This document shows positions 16,024 through 25,320 of a DNA stretch of 46,791 bases, piece by piece. Every line of letters begins with the position of its first letter. The first letter of the stretch is position 1. The stretch covers positions 1-46,791 of the forward strand of contig CALWVN010000014.1 in NCBI GenBank assembly GCA_944384995.1, in the 5' to 3' direction. Position numbers and translations under genes: made by a program. Origin of the DNA: an uncultured Clostridia bacterium. GTDB lineage: Bacteria > Bacillota > Clostridia > Oscillospirales > Acutalibacteraceae. The notes under the pieces are model-generated. The model saw only the letters and a list, made by a program, of their open reading frames with translations, was not told the origin of the DNA and searched no databases.

Positions 16024-17619
16024 ATGGCGAAATCGCATAAGGTGCAGCGCGCCGCCATCGCGGTCGCGCTCGACCAAATTCTCAAGTATGTGTACAAGGA
16101 CCCTTACCCGAACCTTGTCAAGCTTGCCGATCGTGTAGGCGCGCTGTTCGGCGGGATCTTCCCCTCGGAAAACTTCAAAAAGATGAAAGCCGCCGCCGCC
16201 GACCCCGACAACGTCTGGACGCAGTATGCGGTCAGCCTCCTGCGCGACGTCGACCCGCGCGTGGCGCGGCAGATGCTCTTGTCTCTCGGCGTGGACGCAG
16301 GGCTTTACGGCACCAAGACCGTCCGTGCGCTTCGCGAAGAGCTGCACTGCAATGTGCCGTTCATCATTCTGTTCGACCCGACGAGTGCCTGCAACCTCAA
16401 ATGCAAGGGCTGCTGGGCGGCGGAGTACGGCCACAAATTGAGCCTGACAAATGAGGAGATGCAGTCCATCGTCTCGCAGGGGAAAGAGATGGGCACGCAT
16501 TTTTACATGCTCACGGGCGGCGAACCGCTTATCCGCAAAAACGACATCGTGGAGCTCGCACGCCGAAACCGCGACTGCACCTTCGTCATTTACACAAATG
16601 CCACGCTCGTCGATCAGAAGTTCTGCGAGGACATGAACGAGTGCGGCAACATCAGTTTGGCGTTGAGCCTGGAGGGTTCGGAGGAATCCAACGACTGGCG
16701 GCGCGGCGAGGGCGCATATAAGCACACGCTTGCGGCGATGGAGCTTTTGCAGAAAAACAAGTGCCTGTTCGGCATTTCGGTCTGCTATACCGCTAAGAAC
16801 GTCGATCAGGTCACGAGCGACGAATTTATTGACATGGTGCTTGAAAAGGGCGTGAAATACGCGCTCTACTTCAACTACATGCCCGTCGGGCACGATGCGG
16901 ATCCCGCGCTCATCCCCACCCCTGCGCAGCGCGAGCACATGTACGGCTGGATGAAACGCATCCGCAACTCGAAAACCGGCAAGCCGCTGTTCGTCATGGA
17001 CTTTCAGGACGACGGCGAATACGTCGGCGGGTGCATCGCGGGCGGGCGCAACTATTTCCACATCAATTCTGCGGGCGACATCGAGCCGTGCGTATTCATC
17101 CACTATTCCGATGCGAACATCCGCACGCACACGCTCAAAGAGGCGCTCAAGTCCCCGCTGTTTATGGAGTACTACCACAACCAGCCGTTTAACGACAACC
17201 ATCTGCGCCCCTGCCCCCTGCTTGAAAACCCGGAGCGGCTGCGCGAGATGGTGAAGCGCAGCGGCGCGAAGAGCTCGGATCTTCTGCACGCCGAGGACGT
17301 AGACACGCTTTGCGACAAGTGCGTGGCGTTTGCGCGCGAATGGGCGCCCGAAGCCCAGCGCATTTGGGACAGCACCCCGCACCGCGACACGCACACGCAG
17401 TATTACCGCGACACGCCGGAGGGCAAAGCGGCAGCGGCAAAGGCGGCGGAGCAAAGCGCCGACGCCCCCGAAAAAGCCGGTGAAACGTGCGCCGCGCCGG
17501 CGACCGCGCAAGACGTGCCGGCGGGCTGTGCGCACTGCGCCGCAGCGGCACAGTGCAAGGCCGCACAAAATGCGGACGCACCGGCAGATGCGGAAGATAC
17601 ACAGGAAAAGGGCGCGTGA
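16024..17619 (+). CDS. Radical SAM/SPASM-type protein with a Cys- and Ala-rich tail
   Basis: A 531-residue radical SAM enzyme. The cluster motif C123-x3-C127-x2-C130 (CNLKCKGCW) and the TGGEPL motif (residues 164-169) are intact. The C-terminal part has SPASM-like features: GGCIAGGRNYFHINSAGDIEPCVF followed by NIRTHTLKEAL, and the LRPCPLLENP and CDKC segments, which could bind an auxiliary iron-sulfur cluster. An N-terminal helical region of about 110 residues precedes the barrel. The last 70 or so residues are low-complexity Ala/Glu/Asp-rich with C489, C502, C505 and C511. AAGGAAGG precedes the ATG. The gene has its own promoter and terminator and runs head-on to replication. The product is unknown: relatives modify peptides or small molecules, and no precursor peptide is visible. 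Confidence 0.88.
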   Translation: MAKSHKVQRAAIAVALDQILKYVYKDPYPNLVKLADRVGALFGGIFPSENFKKMKAAAADPDNVWTQYAVSLLRDVDPRVARQMLLSLGVDAGLYGTKTVRALREELHCNVPFIILFDPTSACNLKCKGCWAAEYGHKLSLTNEEMQSIVSQGKEMGTHFYMLTGGEPLIRKNDIVELARRNRDCTFVIYTNATLVDQKFCEDMNECGNISLALSLEGSEESNDWRRGEGAYKHTLAAMELLQKNKCLFGISVCYTAKNVDQVTSDEFIDMVLEKGVKYALYFNYMPVGHDADPALIPTPAQREHMYGWMKRIRNSKTGKPLFVMDFQDDGEYVGGCIAGGRNYFHINSAGDIEPCVFIHYSDANIRTHTLKEALKSPLFMEYYHNQPFNDNHLRPCPLLENPERLREMVKRSGAKSSDLLHAEDVDTLCDKCVAFAREWAPEAQRIWDSTPHRDTHTQYYRDTPEGKAAAAKAAEQSADAPEKAGETCAAPATAQDVPAGCAHCAAAAQCKAAQNADAPADAEDTQEKGA

Positions 17620-17671
17620 GGCGGTTGCCGAAAAAACGGTTTTCGTAAGGAAAACAGAGAAAAATAAAAAT

Positions 17672-17709
17672 AAAGCGGTCCCGTGTCGTGTTTGACACGG
17701 GACCGCTTT
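17672..17709 (+). terminator. Rho-independent terminator of the radical SAM gene
   Basis: AAAGCGGTCCCGTGTC, a 6-nt loop, and the exact complement GACACGGGACCGCTTT form a 16-bp stem that ends in a T run, 53 bp after the stop codon. The symmetric A/T flanks allow termination from both sides. Confidence 0.9.
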
Positions 17710-17739
17710 TATGCTGTGTGGGCATCCGCAAGTAAAGCA

Positions 17740-18030
17740 AAAGCTGCGCGCCGAACGGCTACGCGAAAGCTGACCGTCCATTGCTTATCGTAGGGACAGG
17801 GCTTGTCCCTGTCCGCTTGCGATGCGCTTTCCCGCGGACAGCCGCAAGGGCTGTCCCTACGGGCTTGTACAAATTTTCGGCTTTGCGAAAAACCCGTCTG
17901 CCCCACATCTAGCATCTAATATCTAACGTCTGAAATCTAAAACGGCCAGCCGCAAGGGCTGTCCCTACGCGGTCGTGTAAATTTTTGCCTTGCTGAAAAC
18001 AATCTCTCCCTCATCTGTCTTCGTAAAGAC
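17740..18030. repeat. Intergenic palindromic repeat cluster
   Basis: Contains family-A-type arms (GTAGGGACAGGGCTTGTCCC near 17790, GGACAGCCGCAAGGGCTGTCCC near 17836 and again near 17945), a TTTCGGCTTTGCGAAAA block and an ATCTAGCATCTAATATCTAACGTCTG string (17907-17938). The module order is the mirror image of that seen at 15536-15835. The short reading frames here are not genes. Confidence 0.85.
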
Positions 18031-18088
18031 AGGGAAAGGCACAGAACCGAACCCTATCTCACACGCGGAATCGGGGCGATACAATCCA

Positions 18089-18442
18089 TCAAGGTTCCTT
18101 CCAAAAACCACCCTTGTGAAAATTTTCATTTCCAAGCGGCTTTGCCGTTAAACGAAACAGGACACAGCCGTCCGGGCAGACGATCGTTTTACTGTATTTG
18201 CCGTCTCCGCCCAGATTTTCCAAGTCCCCGCCGCTTCGGATCGCTTCCATCAGCGGGAACAACTGCATCATCGTTTTGGAGCAGATCCCGAAGCCGTCCT
18301 GATTGACGGGACAGCCATAGGTACACGTATATGTATCCCCTACCTCTTCCCCGTTGCGGCAATATCTTTCCGTGTGGTCGCCCCGCAAAAAACCGATGAC
18401 TTCGATGTTAAATTCATATTCCTCGTCGTACCATTTTTTCAT
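18089..18442 (-). CDS. TIGR04076-like small cysteine-containing protein
   Basis: A 117-residue protein of a widespread small family of unknown function. It shows the pattern strand FNIEVIGF, a Cys/Gly/Asp segment GEEVGDTYTC, then GFGICSKTMMQLFPLMEAIRSGGDLEN and a C-terminal CPDGCVLFRL. The cysteines could bind a metal, but this is not shown. I chose the ATG at 18442, which gives MKKWYDEEYEF and has GAAGGA 4-5 nt upstream; ATGs at 18454 and 18487 have poorer sites. A repeat cluster lies downstream and the Mrp gene upstream, with a terminator between them, so it may be transcribed alone. Confidence 0.65.
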   Translation of the reverse strand: MKKWYDEEYEFNIEVIGFLRGDHTERYCRNGEEVGDTYTCTYGCPVNQDGFGICSKTMMQLFPLMEAIRSGGDLENLGGDGKYSKTIVCPDGCVLFRLTAKPLGNENFHKGGFWKEP

Positions 18443-18508
18443 ACCGTCCTTCATCCCTTTCGCTTTTATTCTGCGCGCTTTCCGCATCGCCGATTTTCAA
18501 AAACGGTA

Positions 18509-18535
18509 AAGGGCATGGCGCGCAGCCATGCCCTT
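18509..18535 (-). terminator. Terminator after the Mrp gene
   Basis: AAGGGCATGGC, loop GCGCA, and GCCATGCCCTT form a perfect 11-bp stem 5 bp past the Mrp stop codon. Reading on the minus strand, a T5 run follows. Confidence 0.75.
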
Positions 18536-18539
18536 GTTT

Positions 18540-19355
18540 TTATTTCTTTTCGATCGCTTCAAGCGCGCTTTTCAAAGCGTCCGTATCGGAAAGCTCCACC
18601 GCGCCCTTGTCGGCAAGCGAGGTGTTTTTCGGGTCGATAGGCAGCCGCGCAAGCACGGGGATCCCATATTCCGCAGCGACGCCGTCGAGCTTGCTTTCGC
18701 CGAAAACGGCGTGCCGTTTTTTGCAGTCGGGGCATTCGAACCAGCTCATGTTCTCGATGAAGCCCAAAACGGGAATGTTCATTTCTTTCGCCATATTGTA
18801 CGCCTTTTTGACGATCAGCGTGACGAGCTCCTGCGGGGTGGTGACGACCAGAATGCCGTCGAGCGGCAGGGATTGGAACACCGTCAGCGGCACGTCGCCC
18901 GTGCCGGGAGGCATATCGACGAACATGTAATCCACGTCGCCCCAGATGACCTCCTGCCAAAACTGCTGGATCATGCCGGAGATCACGGGTCCGCGCCAGA
19001 TGACCGGGGCGTCCTCTTTTTCAAGCAGCAGATTGACGCTCATCACGCGGATGCCGGTTTTTGTCTCCATCGGGAAAATGCCGTCGGCGCTGCCCTCGGC
19101 GCGCCCGTGCAGCCCGAACATTTTGGGGATCGACGGGCCGGTGACGTCCGCGTCGAGGATGGCGGTCTGGAAGCCTTGGGATTGCGCGGCGACCGCAAGC
19201 ATCGCGGTCACGGTGCTTTTGCCGACGCCGCCCTTGCCGCTGACCACGCCGATGACGTGCTTTACCGTGCTGTATTGATTCGCGGGCAGGCGCAGGTCGC
19301 GCGCGGCGCAGTCCTGCGAGCAGGATGCGCAGTCATGGGAACAGGATTCACTCAT
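18540..19355 (-). CDS. mrp: Mrp/NBP35-family P-loop ATPase (Fe-S cluster carrier)
   Basis: A 271-residue cytoplasmic ATPase that carries and transfers iron-sulfur clusters. It has the deviant Walker A GKGGVGKST (residues 40-48), DADVTGPS (68-75), DMPPGTGD (147-154) and the bridging-cluster motif C208-P-D-C211 in FECPDCKK. The N-terminus has a second cysteine set, C5-x3-C9-x2-C12-x3-C16, typical of anaerobe NBP35-type Mrp proteins and absent from short ApbC. AAGGAG lies 11 nt before the ATG. It may serve Fe-S proteins such as the nearby radical SAM enzyme, but there is no operon link. Confidence 0.93.
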   Translation of the reverse strand: MSESCSHDCASCSQDCAARDLRLPANQYSTVKHVIGVVSGKGGVGKSTVTAMLAVAAQSQGFQTAILDADVTGPSIPKMFGLHGRAEGSADGIFPMETKTGIRVMSVNLLLEKEDAPVIWRGPVISGMIQQFWQEVIWGDVDYMFVDMPPGTGDVPLTVFQSLPLDGILVVTTPQELVTLIVKKAYNMAKEMNIPVLGFIENMSWFECPDCKKRHAVFGESKLDGVAAEYGIPVLARLPIDPKNTSLADKGAVELSDTDALKSALEAIEKK

Positions 19356-19376
19356 TTTTTCAGATCTCCTTATTAG

Positions 19377-19800
19377 ATGTTAGATGCTGGATGCTGGACA
19401 CTGGACGCGCAAAGGGCAAATCTGTGGAAAGCCGAAAATTGGCAGAAATCGTAGGGCGGGGGCTTGCTCCCGCCGTATGAAGAACAGATTTTATCTCTCC
19501 CCCTTCCGCCTTGCGGCGGCATCCCCCTCGTCAGAGGGGGAAACGCACAACCGGAAGTCAGTACAAACCTTTTCCTCCCTCTGATGAGGGAGGTGGCGCG
19601 CGCTTTGCGCGTGACGGAGGGAGAGACCGTAGGGCGGGGGCTTGCTCCCGCCGTGGGCAATGGTTCAACCCAACCATTTCTTGTTTATCCTAAAAAATTT
19701 CTGCCCGTATTCCCCGGGAAGGACAAAATTCGTATTTTTTGCGGCGGGGGCAAGCCCCCGCCCTACACTTATAGGGAGCAAAAGCCCCTGGATTCCGATA
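19377..19800. repeat. Intergenic repeat cluster with two CTCTCCC elements
   Basis: Starts with a TTAGATGCTGGATGCTGGACACTGG string, then family-B arms at about 19451-19475, 19629-19653 and 19742-19766. Between them is a pair of family-C elements in opposite orientations (about 19494-19545 and 19570-19625), recognisable from the CCCTCGTCAGAGGGG and CCTCTGATGAGGGAGG palindromes. No gene is supported in this 490-bp gap. Confidence 0.85.
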
Positions 19801-19864
19801 CCCTCTGAACGCTGTCCGCGGGCAGGTCTTTCGCTGCGAGATCGGGATGCGCATCCCGCGCCCC

Positions 19865-20359
19865 CTATTTCTTTTCCCGCAATCCCTTAAAAAAAGACGT
19901 CAGCACTTCGGCGCATTCCGCCTCAAGCACGCCGCCCACGGCTTCGGGCTTATGCGTTAAGGGCAGGGAAAACATCGAAAACACGCTGCCCACCGCGCCG
20001 TTCTTCGGGTCGCGCGCGCCGTAGGTCACCCTTTGCAAGCGCGCGTTCACGATCGCGCCCGCGCACATCGGACAGGGCTCAAGCGTCACGAACAGCTCGC
20101 ATTCCCACAGCCGCCAGCCGCCTAAAGCCTTGCACGCACGGTCGATCGCTTCGATCTCGGCGTGGGCAAGGGCATTTTTTTCTTTTTCCCGGCGGTTGCG
20201 CCCGACAGCGACAACCTCGCCGTTCCGCACGACGACCGCCCCGACGGGCACCTCGCCCTCGGCGGCGCTTTTCTGCGCTTCGCGCAGCGCCAGCCGCATA
20301 AACGCTTCTGCCGCAGTATTGTCCGCAAGGACGGGGCGCGGCGCGTCAGAATTCCACAT
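19865..20359 (-). CDS. tadA: tRNA-specific adenosine deaminase TadA
   Basis: This enzyme converts A34 to inosine in the tRNA-Arg anticodon. The 164-residue cytidine-deaminase-fold protein has GEVPVGAVVV, the zinc and proton-shuttle motif H66-A-E68, the zinc cysteines in P95-C96-P-M-C99-AGAI, and GARDPKNGAVGS. The ATG at 20359 gives a roughly 20-residue N-terminal extension and overlaps the preceding CPBP gene by 14 bp, which favours coupling. MRLALREAQ at 20299 is an alternative start closer to family length. It is probably co-transcribed with the CPBP protease. Confidence 0.95.
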   Translation of the reverse strand: MWNSDAPRPVLADNTAAEAFMRLALREAQKSAAEGEVPVGAVVVRNGEVVAVGRNRREKEKNALAHAEIEAIDRACKALGGWRLWECELFVTLEPCPMCAGAIVNARLQRVTYGARDPKNGAVGSVFSMFSLPLTHKPEAVGGVLEAECAEVLTSFFKGLREKK

Positions 20360-21827
20360 ATTGGATGGTCTCCAAAACCAGCAGGATGATCGCGATGATC
20401 ATGGGCGCGCTGCACAAAAAGGCGCGGTTCTTTTCGCGCGTGTCGAGCTGTGTCCTCGTTTTTGTGAGCGGCACGCGGGCATAGCGCTTTGCGTACACGA
20501 TCGCGCACACAAGCCCCGCGACGAACACCAGTGCCATAAGCCCCAGCGTGATGAGCGCCGCCGCTTCTTCGGGCAGCAGGTCGTACGCCGCCTCCGAGCA
20601 GACTGCGATCAGGTTATTGCAGAAGTGGATGATCACGCCCGTCCACATGGAGCCCGTGGCAATGACGGCATAGCCGATGGCAAGCCCTGCGATAAACGCA
20701 AAGGGGATCTGCACCATGTTGCCGTGCATAAGCGCGAACACGAACGCCGACATCAGCAGCGCAAACTTCTCGCCGTAGCGCCGCAGCGGCTGCATCACCA
20801 CCCCGCGCACGGCAAATTCCTCAATAAGCGCGGGCAGGACGGCAGTCTGCAGGATGCGCAGCAAAAACGTCGCGCCGCCCGTGATCGCGAAATCGTCGGA
20901 CGGGGAAATAAATCGGATGCCGAAGATCGATTCGACAAACATGGAAAAGAAATTCGTGGCATAGTTGCCCACCATGCAGCACATCAGCGCGGCAAAAATC
21001 AAAAGCACGGTCACACCGCCGTTTACGGGCGTACCGAGATTCAGCTCGCCGAGCGCCTGCCTTTTGCGTAGAAAACGGTAGACACAGTAAAACGGGACGC
21101 CGATGACCACGGTGGAATACAGGGCGTTGAAGCAAATATAGAATATGGAATTGGTTTCGTACACCTCAAAAAAGCCCGGGATGAGCGCCAGCGCGAAGCT
21201 GATTAAGAACGGCAGCGCCGTGAACGCGATGACGGCAAGCCCCGTGGCGTTGCTGATGCGGCGGATCTGTGTCTGATCGCGCAGCTTTTCCGGCGACATA
21301 TAGACCTTGGTATTCGGCGCGGGCGGCCGATAGCCGTAAGGCGTCTGCCCCTGGCTATAAGGCGGGCGGGGGTTTTGCGGGTTCTGCGCGCCATAGGGCG
21401 GGCGCTGCCCGTACGGGTTCTGTGTTCCGTACGGCGGGCGGTTCGCATAGCCCGTGTTTTGGGTATACGGATTCTGCGCGCTGTTCGGCACACGGTTCGC
21501 ATAGCCCGTGTTTTGGGCATACGGATTCTGCGCGCTGTTCGGTGCACGGTTCGCATAGCCCGTGTTTTGGGCATATGGATTCTGCGCGCTGTTCGGCGCA
21601 CGGTTCACATACGGATTTTGCGCAAAATTCGGCTGCTGCGCGGTATACGGTGCGCGCGCAGTTTGGGACGGCGCCGCCTGTTCGGGCGTCTTTGCCGTCT
21701 GCGGGTTTTGCACATTTTGCGGGTTTTGCACAGGTTGTACAGGCTGCGTGCCCGGCGCGGGCGGAGCTGCCCCTTGCCCGTTGTGTGCTGCCTGCGTGTT
21801 CTGCGCGTTGTTTTGCATATTCTCCAT
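20346..21827 (-). CDS. CPBP-family intramembrane metalloprotease with proline-rich repeat N-terminus
   Basis: A 493-residue membrane protein. The C-terminal 300 residues carry several hydrophobic segments and the CPBP (CAAX protease/bacteriocin-processing) signature: E336-E337-x3-R341 in EEFAVRGVVMQPLRRYG, then FALMHGN and HFCNN. The N-terminal 170 residues are hydrophilic and rich in Pro, Asn, Gln, Tyr and Ala, including three exact-register 18-residue repeats of the YANRAPNSAQNPYAQNTG type at 76-129. I chose the ATG at 21827 (MENMQNN) because GGAAGAGAG precedes it; the ATG 6 codons earlier has no site. Members of the family cleave prenylated or other membrane peptides, and the substrate here is unknown. 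Confidence 0.88.
   Translation of the reverse strand: MENMQNNAQNTQAAHNGQGAAPPAPGTQPVQPVQNPQNVQNPQTAKTPEQAAPSQTARAPYTAQQPNFAQNPYVNRAPNSAQNPYAQNTGYANRAPNSAQNPYAQNTGYANRVPNSAQNPYTQNTGYANRPPYGTQNPYGQRPPYGAQNPQNPRPPYSQGQTPYGYRPPAPNTKVYMSPEKLRDQTQIRRISNATGLAVIAFTALPFLISFALALIPGFFEVYETNSIFYICFNALYSTVVIGVPFYCVYRFLRKRQALGELNLGTPVNGGVTVLLIFAALMCCMVGNYATNFFSMFVESIFGIRFISPSDDFAITGGATFLLRILQTAVLPALIEEFAVRGVVMQPLRRYGEKFALLMSAFVFALMHGNMVQIPFAFIAGLAIGYAVIATGSMWTGVIIHFCNNLIAVCSEAAYDLLPEEAAALITLGLMALVFVAGLVCAIVYAKRYARVPLTKTRTQLDTREKNRAFLCSAPMIIAIILLVLETIQYVEF
21441..21602. repeat. 54-bp in-frame tandem repeat in the CPBP protease gene
   Basis: Three units with period 54 start at 21441, 21495 and 21549, with a partial unit at 21603. 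They encode 18-residue Pro/Asn/Gln-rich repeats. A few third-position differences (Ala/Val, Gln/Thr) separate the copies. Copy number is likely to vary between strains. Confidence 0.9.
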
Positions 21828-21879
21828 ACACACACTCTCTTCCATCCGAAATCGCCCGTAGAGCTTCGTCGGCTGCGCC

Positions 21880-22135
21880 GACTGAGCGTGTCAAAAAAAT
21901 GCCTTTTGCTTCCTTGTCAGGGGTGATTCCCCGCGGGGCGGGGAAATGTCGCGAGCGACAAAGGGGACGGCCGCCGTCAGCGGCTGTCGAGCGAAGTAAG
22001 CCTTGGGGTAGTCAAAGGCCTTGATATTTCACAAGGCTTCTCTCCCTCCGTCACACGCTTCGCGCGTGCCACCTCCCTCGTCAGAGGGAGGAAAAAGACT
22101 TTATTGACGGGCTTCGCCGGCTGCTCCGACGCTTC
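21880..22135. repeat. Repeat cluster between gyrA and the CPBP gene
   Basis: This gap of about 360 bp has a GTGATTCCCCGCGGGGCGGGGAAATGTCGCGAGCGAC module (about 21920-21960, related to the 59-bp element seen elsewhere). It also has a complete family-C element, CTCTCCCTCCGTCACACGC...GCCACCTCCCTCGTCAGAGGGAGG, at about 22041-22091. No gene is seen. Confidence 0.8.
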
Positions 22136-22187
22136 TACTCAGATATACCATGTGTTTGCGACGGAATTGTTACGAGTTTTGAAACTT

Positions 22188-24749
22188 TTATGCATCCTGC
22201 CCGTCTGCGGCTTCGGTTTCCGTATTTTCGGCAGGATTTTCCGCATTTTCGTCCGCCCGGGCCGCCTCATCCTCTTTTTCGGATGCGTGCTCGGTGACGG
22301 ACAGCGTCACGATCTTTTCGCCCTCTGAGACGCGCATCACGCGCACGCCCTTGGACGGCCTTGCAAACTCGCTGATGTCGGAAACGGGGATGCGGATGAG
22401 GATGCCGTCGGAGGAGATCAGGATGACGTCCTCATCGGGCGCGACGCAGGTACATGCCGCCACGTCTCCGAAGCGCGCGGTGTGGTAGTTGATTAAGCCC
22501 TTGCCGCCGCGCGACTGGATGCGGTAATTGGAAACGTCGCTTCGCCTGCCGAAGCCGGTCTCGGTGACGGTGAGCACCTTCTTTTCGGGGTCGAGCACGC
22601 ACATGCCCGCGACGCAGTCGTCCTCCCGCAAGGTAATGGCTTTCACGCCGCGCGCCGTTCTGCCGATGCAGCGCGCATCCGCCTCATGGAAGGCGATGCT
22701 CATGCCCTTTTTCGTCGCGATCATGAGCTTTTGGTCGCCGTCGGTCAGCTTCACCCAGCAAAGCTCGTCGCCCTCGTCGAGATTGATGGCGGCGATGCCG
22801 TTTTTGCGGATATTTTTATACGCGTCAAGCTCGGTGCGCTTGATGATGCCGTGTTTTGTGACCATGCAAAGGTAGCTCGTCTCTTCGGCGCCGAAGTCCG
22901 GCACGCGCAGCATGGCGGTGACGTGCTCGTCGGGAGAAAGCGGCAGGATGTTGACGATGTTCATCCCGCGGCTTTGGCGGCTGCCCTCGGGGATCTCGTA
23001 GCCTTTCAGACGATAGACGCGCCCTAAGGACGTGAAGAACATGATATAATCGTGCGACGAGCAGGTAAACATGGTCTCGGCGATGTCCTCCTCGCGGCGG
23101 GTCATGCCCTTGATGCCCTTGCCGCCGCGGTGCTGCGTCTGATAGGTGTCCACGCTCTGGCGCTTGATGTAGCCCATGTTTGTAAGCGTGTAGACGCAGG
23201 TCTCCTCGGGGATGAGGTCTTCGATGTCCACCTCGCCCGAGACGCCGACGATCTCGGTGCGGCGCTCGTCGGCGAACTTGTCGCGGATGGCGCAAAGCTC
23301 GGTCTTGACGATCTCGTGCACGCGCGCGTCTGAAGATAGGATGTCCTCATATTCCGCGATCTTGCGCAGCAGCTCGTCGCGCTCGTCTAAAATTTTGCGG
23401 ATCTCTAAGCCCGCGAGCTGGCCGAGACGGTAGGCGACGATGGCGGCAGCCTGCACGTCGTCGAAATCGAATTTTTCCATGATCGCGGCTTTCGCTTCGG
23501 GGATACCGCCCTTGCACGCGCGGATGGTGGCGATGATCTCATCCACGATATCCACGGCGCGCGCAAGACCTTCCAAAATGTGCTCGCGGTCCTTCGCCTT
23601 TTTCAGATCGTACCGCGTGCGGCGGGTGATGACCTCGCACTGGAACGCGATATATTGCTCCAAGATCTGCTTTAAGGTCAGCGTTTTCGGCTCGCCGTTC
23701 ACGAGTGCGAGCTGGATGATGCCGTAGGAGATCTGCAGCTGCGTATACTGGTACAGATAGTTGAGCACCACCTGGGGGTTGGCGTCGCGTTTCAGATCAA
23801 TGACCATGCGCATGCCCTCGCGGCTGGAATAGTCGTTGATGTCGGCGATGCCCTCGACGCGCTTTTCCTTCACAAGGTCGGCGATGGATTCGATCAGGCG
23901 CGCCTTGTTGACCTGATAGGGCAGCTCCGTAACGACGATGGAAAAGCGTCCGGTTTTTTCATTTTCCACGATCTCGGCTCTGGCGCGGACGGTGATCTTG
24001 CCGCGGCCCGTGCCGTAAGCCGCGCGGATGCCCGCGCGCCCCATGATGATGCCCGCCGTCGGGAAGTCGGGACCCTTGATGCACTCCATGAGCTGTTCCA
24101 AAGAGGCGTCGGAATTGTCGATGAGCAGGCAGACGCCGTCGATGACCTCGCCGAGGTTATGCGGCGGGATATTCGTCGCCATGCCGACGGCAATACCCGT
24201 TGAGCCGTTGACGAGCAGGTTCGGGAAGCGGCTGGGCAGCACGACCGGCTCTTTTAAGCGGTCGTCGTAGTTAGGCATGAAATCGACGGTGTCCTTGTCG
24301 ATGTTCGTGAGCATTTCCATGGAGATCTTGCTCATGCGCGACTCGGTATAACGGTATGCGGCGGGCGGGTCGCCGTCCACCGAACCGAAGTTGCCGTGGC
24401 CGTCTACGAGCATATACCGCATGGAAAAGCTCTGCGCCAAACGCACCATGGCGTCGTACACGGACGCGTCGCCGTGCGGGTGGTAACGTCCCAGCACCGA
24501 ACCGACGGTATCCGCGCATTTGCGGTACGCCTTTTCGGGGTAGAGGTTATTTTCATACATCGTATAGAGGATGCGCCGGTGCACGGGCTTTAAGCCGTCA
24601 CGCACGTCGGGCAGCGCGCGGGAGACGATGACCGCCATGGAGTAATCCAGAAAGGATTTTTTCATTTCCTTGTTGATCTCCACGTTGATGATCTTTTGCT
24701 GCTCGAACGGGATGTATTCCTCGTGCGGCGCGTTTTGTTGTTTTTTCAT
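22188..24749 (-). CDS. gyrA: DNA gyrase subunit A
   Basis: The 853-residue breakage-reunion subunit of gyrase. The winged-helix domain reads [20 protein letters not shown], and the catalytic tyrosine is Y134 in AYRYTES. A long coiled-coil region follows, and then the C-terminal beta-pinwheel with a GyrA-box-like [10 protein letters not shown] (about residue 545), which marks gyrase rather than topoisomerase IV. The tail is acidic ([17 protein letters not shown]). The position equivalent to E. coli Ser83 is Ala95, with Ser at the next residue and Asp99 at the Asp87 position. GAGGGA precedes the ATG. A 591-bp repeat-filled gap separates it from gyrB. Confidence 0.98.
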   Translation of the reverse strand: MKKQQNAPHEEYIPFEQQKIINVEINKEMKKSFLDYSMAVIVSRALPDVRDGLKPVHRRILYTMYENNLYPEKAYRKCADTVGSVLGRYHPHGDASVYDAMVRLAQSFSMRYMLVDGHGNFGSVDGDPPAAYRYTESRMSKISMEMLTNIDKDTVDFMPNYDDRLKEPVVLPSRFPNLLVNGSTGIAVGMATNIPPHNLGEVIDGVCLLIDNSDASLEQLMECIKGPDFPTAGIIMGRAGIRAAYGTGRGKITVRARAEIVENEKTGRFSIVVTELPYQVNKARLIESIADLVKEKRVEGIADINDYSSREGMRMVIDLKRDANPQVVLNYLYQYTQLQISYGIIQLALVNGEPKTLTLKQILEQYIAFQCEVITRRTRYDLKKAKDREHILEGLARAVDIVDEIIATIRACKGGIPEAKAAIMEKFDFDDVQAAAIVAYRLGQLAGLEIRKILDERDELLRKIAEYEDILSSDARVHEIVKTELCAIRDKFADERRTEIVGVSGEVDIEDLIPEETCVYTLTNMGYIKRQSVDTYQTQHRGGKGIKGMTRREEDIAETMFTCSSHDYIMFFTSLGRVYRLKGYEIPEGSRQSRGMNIVNILPLSPDEHVTAMLRVPDFGAEETSYLCMVTKHGIIKRTELDAYKNIRKNGIAAINLDEGDELCWVKLTDGDQKLMIATKKGMSIAFHEADARCIGRTARGVKAITLREDDCVAGMCVLDPEKKVLTVTETGFGRRSDVSNYRIQSRGGKGLINYHTARFGDVAACTCVAPDEDVILISSDGILIRIPVSDISEFARPSKGVRVMRVSEGEKIVTLSVTEHASEKEDEAARADENAENPAENTETEAADGQDA

Positions 24750-24764
24750 GGTGTTCCCTCGTTT

Positions 24765-25320
24765 TAGATGTCAGATAGTAGATGTTAGATGTTAGATGTT
24801 AGATGTTAGATGTGGGTGGTTCGGTTCTAAGCGCAACCGCGGCTGCGCGGAAATCGAATGTCTCTTGTAGGGCGCGGGCTTGCTCGCGCCGCATAAAGTA
24901 CAGAGTTTGATTTTGCTTTCGGGGGTTCTGATAGGGCGTTTTCAGAACAAACAAAACCGGTTTTGCCGCCCTACCGCCCTCGGCGCGAGCAAGCCCGCGC
25001 CCTACGATCTCTCCCTCCGGCAAAACGGTGTACACACCGTTTTGCCACCTCCCTCGTCAGAGGGAGGATATGGTTTGTACAGACTTTCGGCCTTTCTCTT
25101 TGCCCCCTCTGACGAGGGGGCTGTCTTGGCGGCAGTCACGTCGCCAAGACTGGGGGAGAGACAAAGTTTGTACGAAGTTTCTCTCCCTCCGGTAAAACGG
25201 CATGTTTGCCGTTTTACCACCGCCAACGGCGCCGTCCCCTTTGTCTACTGCGCAGACCTTTCCCCGCACCGCGGGGAATCACCCTCATCAGAGGGAGGAA
25301 CGAGCTTATCAAACTATTTT
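24765..25320. repeat. Large repeat cluster between gyrB and gyrA
   Basis: The order is a TAGATGTTAGATGTTAGATG array (24765-24812), a GCGCAACCGCGGCTGCGCGG block, a family-B pair at about 24867-24893 and 24978-25003, and then three family-C elements: 25011-25066, 25104-25160 and 25183-25305. The last has a longer interior containing a GTCCCCTTTGTC...CGCGGGGAATC module. The intervening open frames are not genes. Confidence 0.88.

Noticed and set aside
15994-17781. 595-residue minus-strand ORF over the radical SAM gene
   Set aside because: It is Arg/Val/Ala-rich with no recognisable motif and runs opposite a gene with an intact CxxxCxxC and SPASM region. It is a shadow frame.
19700-19720. Second Noc-like site at the CCCCGGGAAGG motif
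   Set aside because: The arms TTC/AAG do not match the TTT/AAA core and symmetry is broken.
19377-19808. Short ORFs in the intergenic clusters (also near 25000, 32400, 36600, 38500)
   Set aside because: They are translations of the dispersed palindromic modules, giving the same peptide strings (such as GEMSRSDKRV or REQAPALQ) in many places; repeat artefacts, not genes.
21441-21602. Possible CRISPR or regulatory array
   Set aside because: A 54-bp period is exactly 18 codons in frame with the CPBP gene, so it is a coding repeat.
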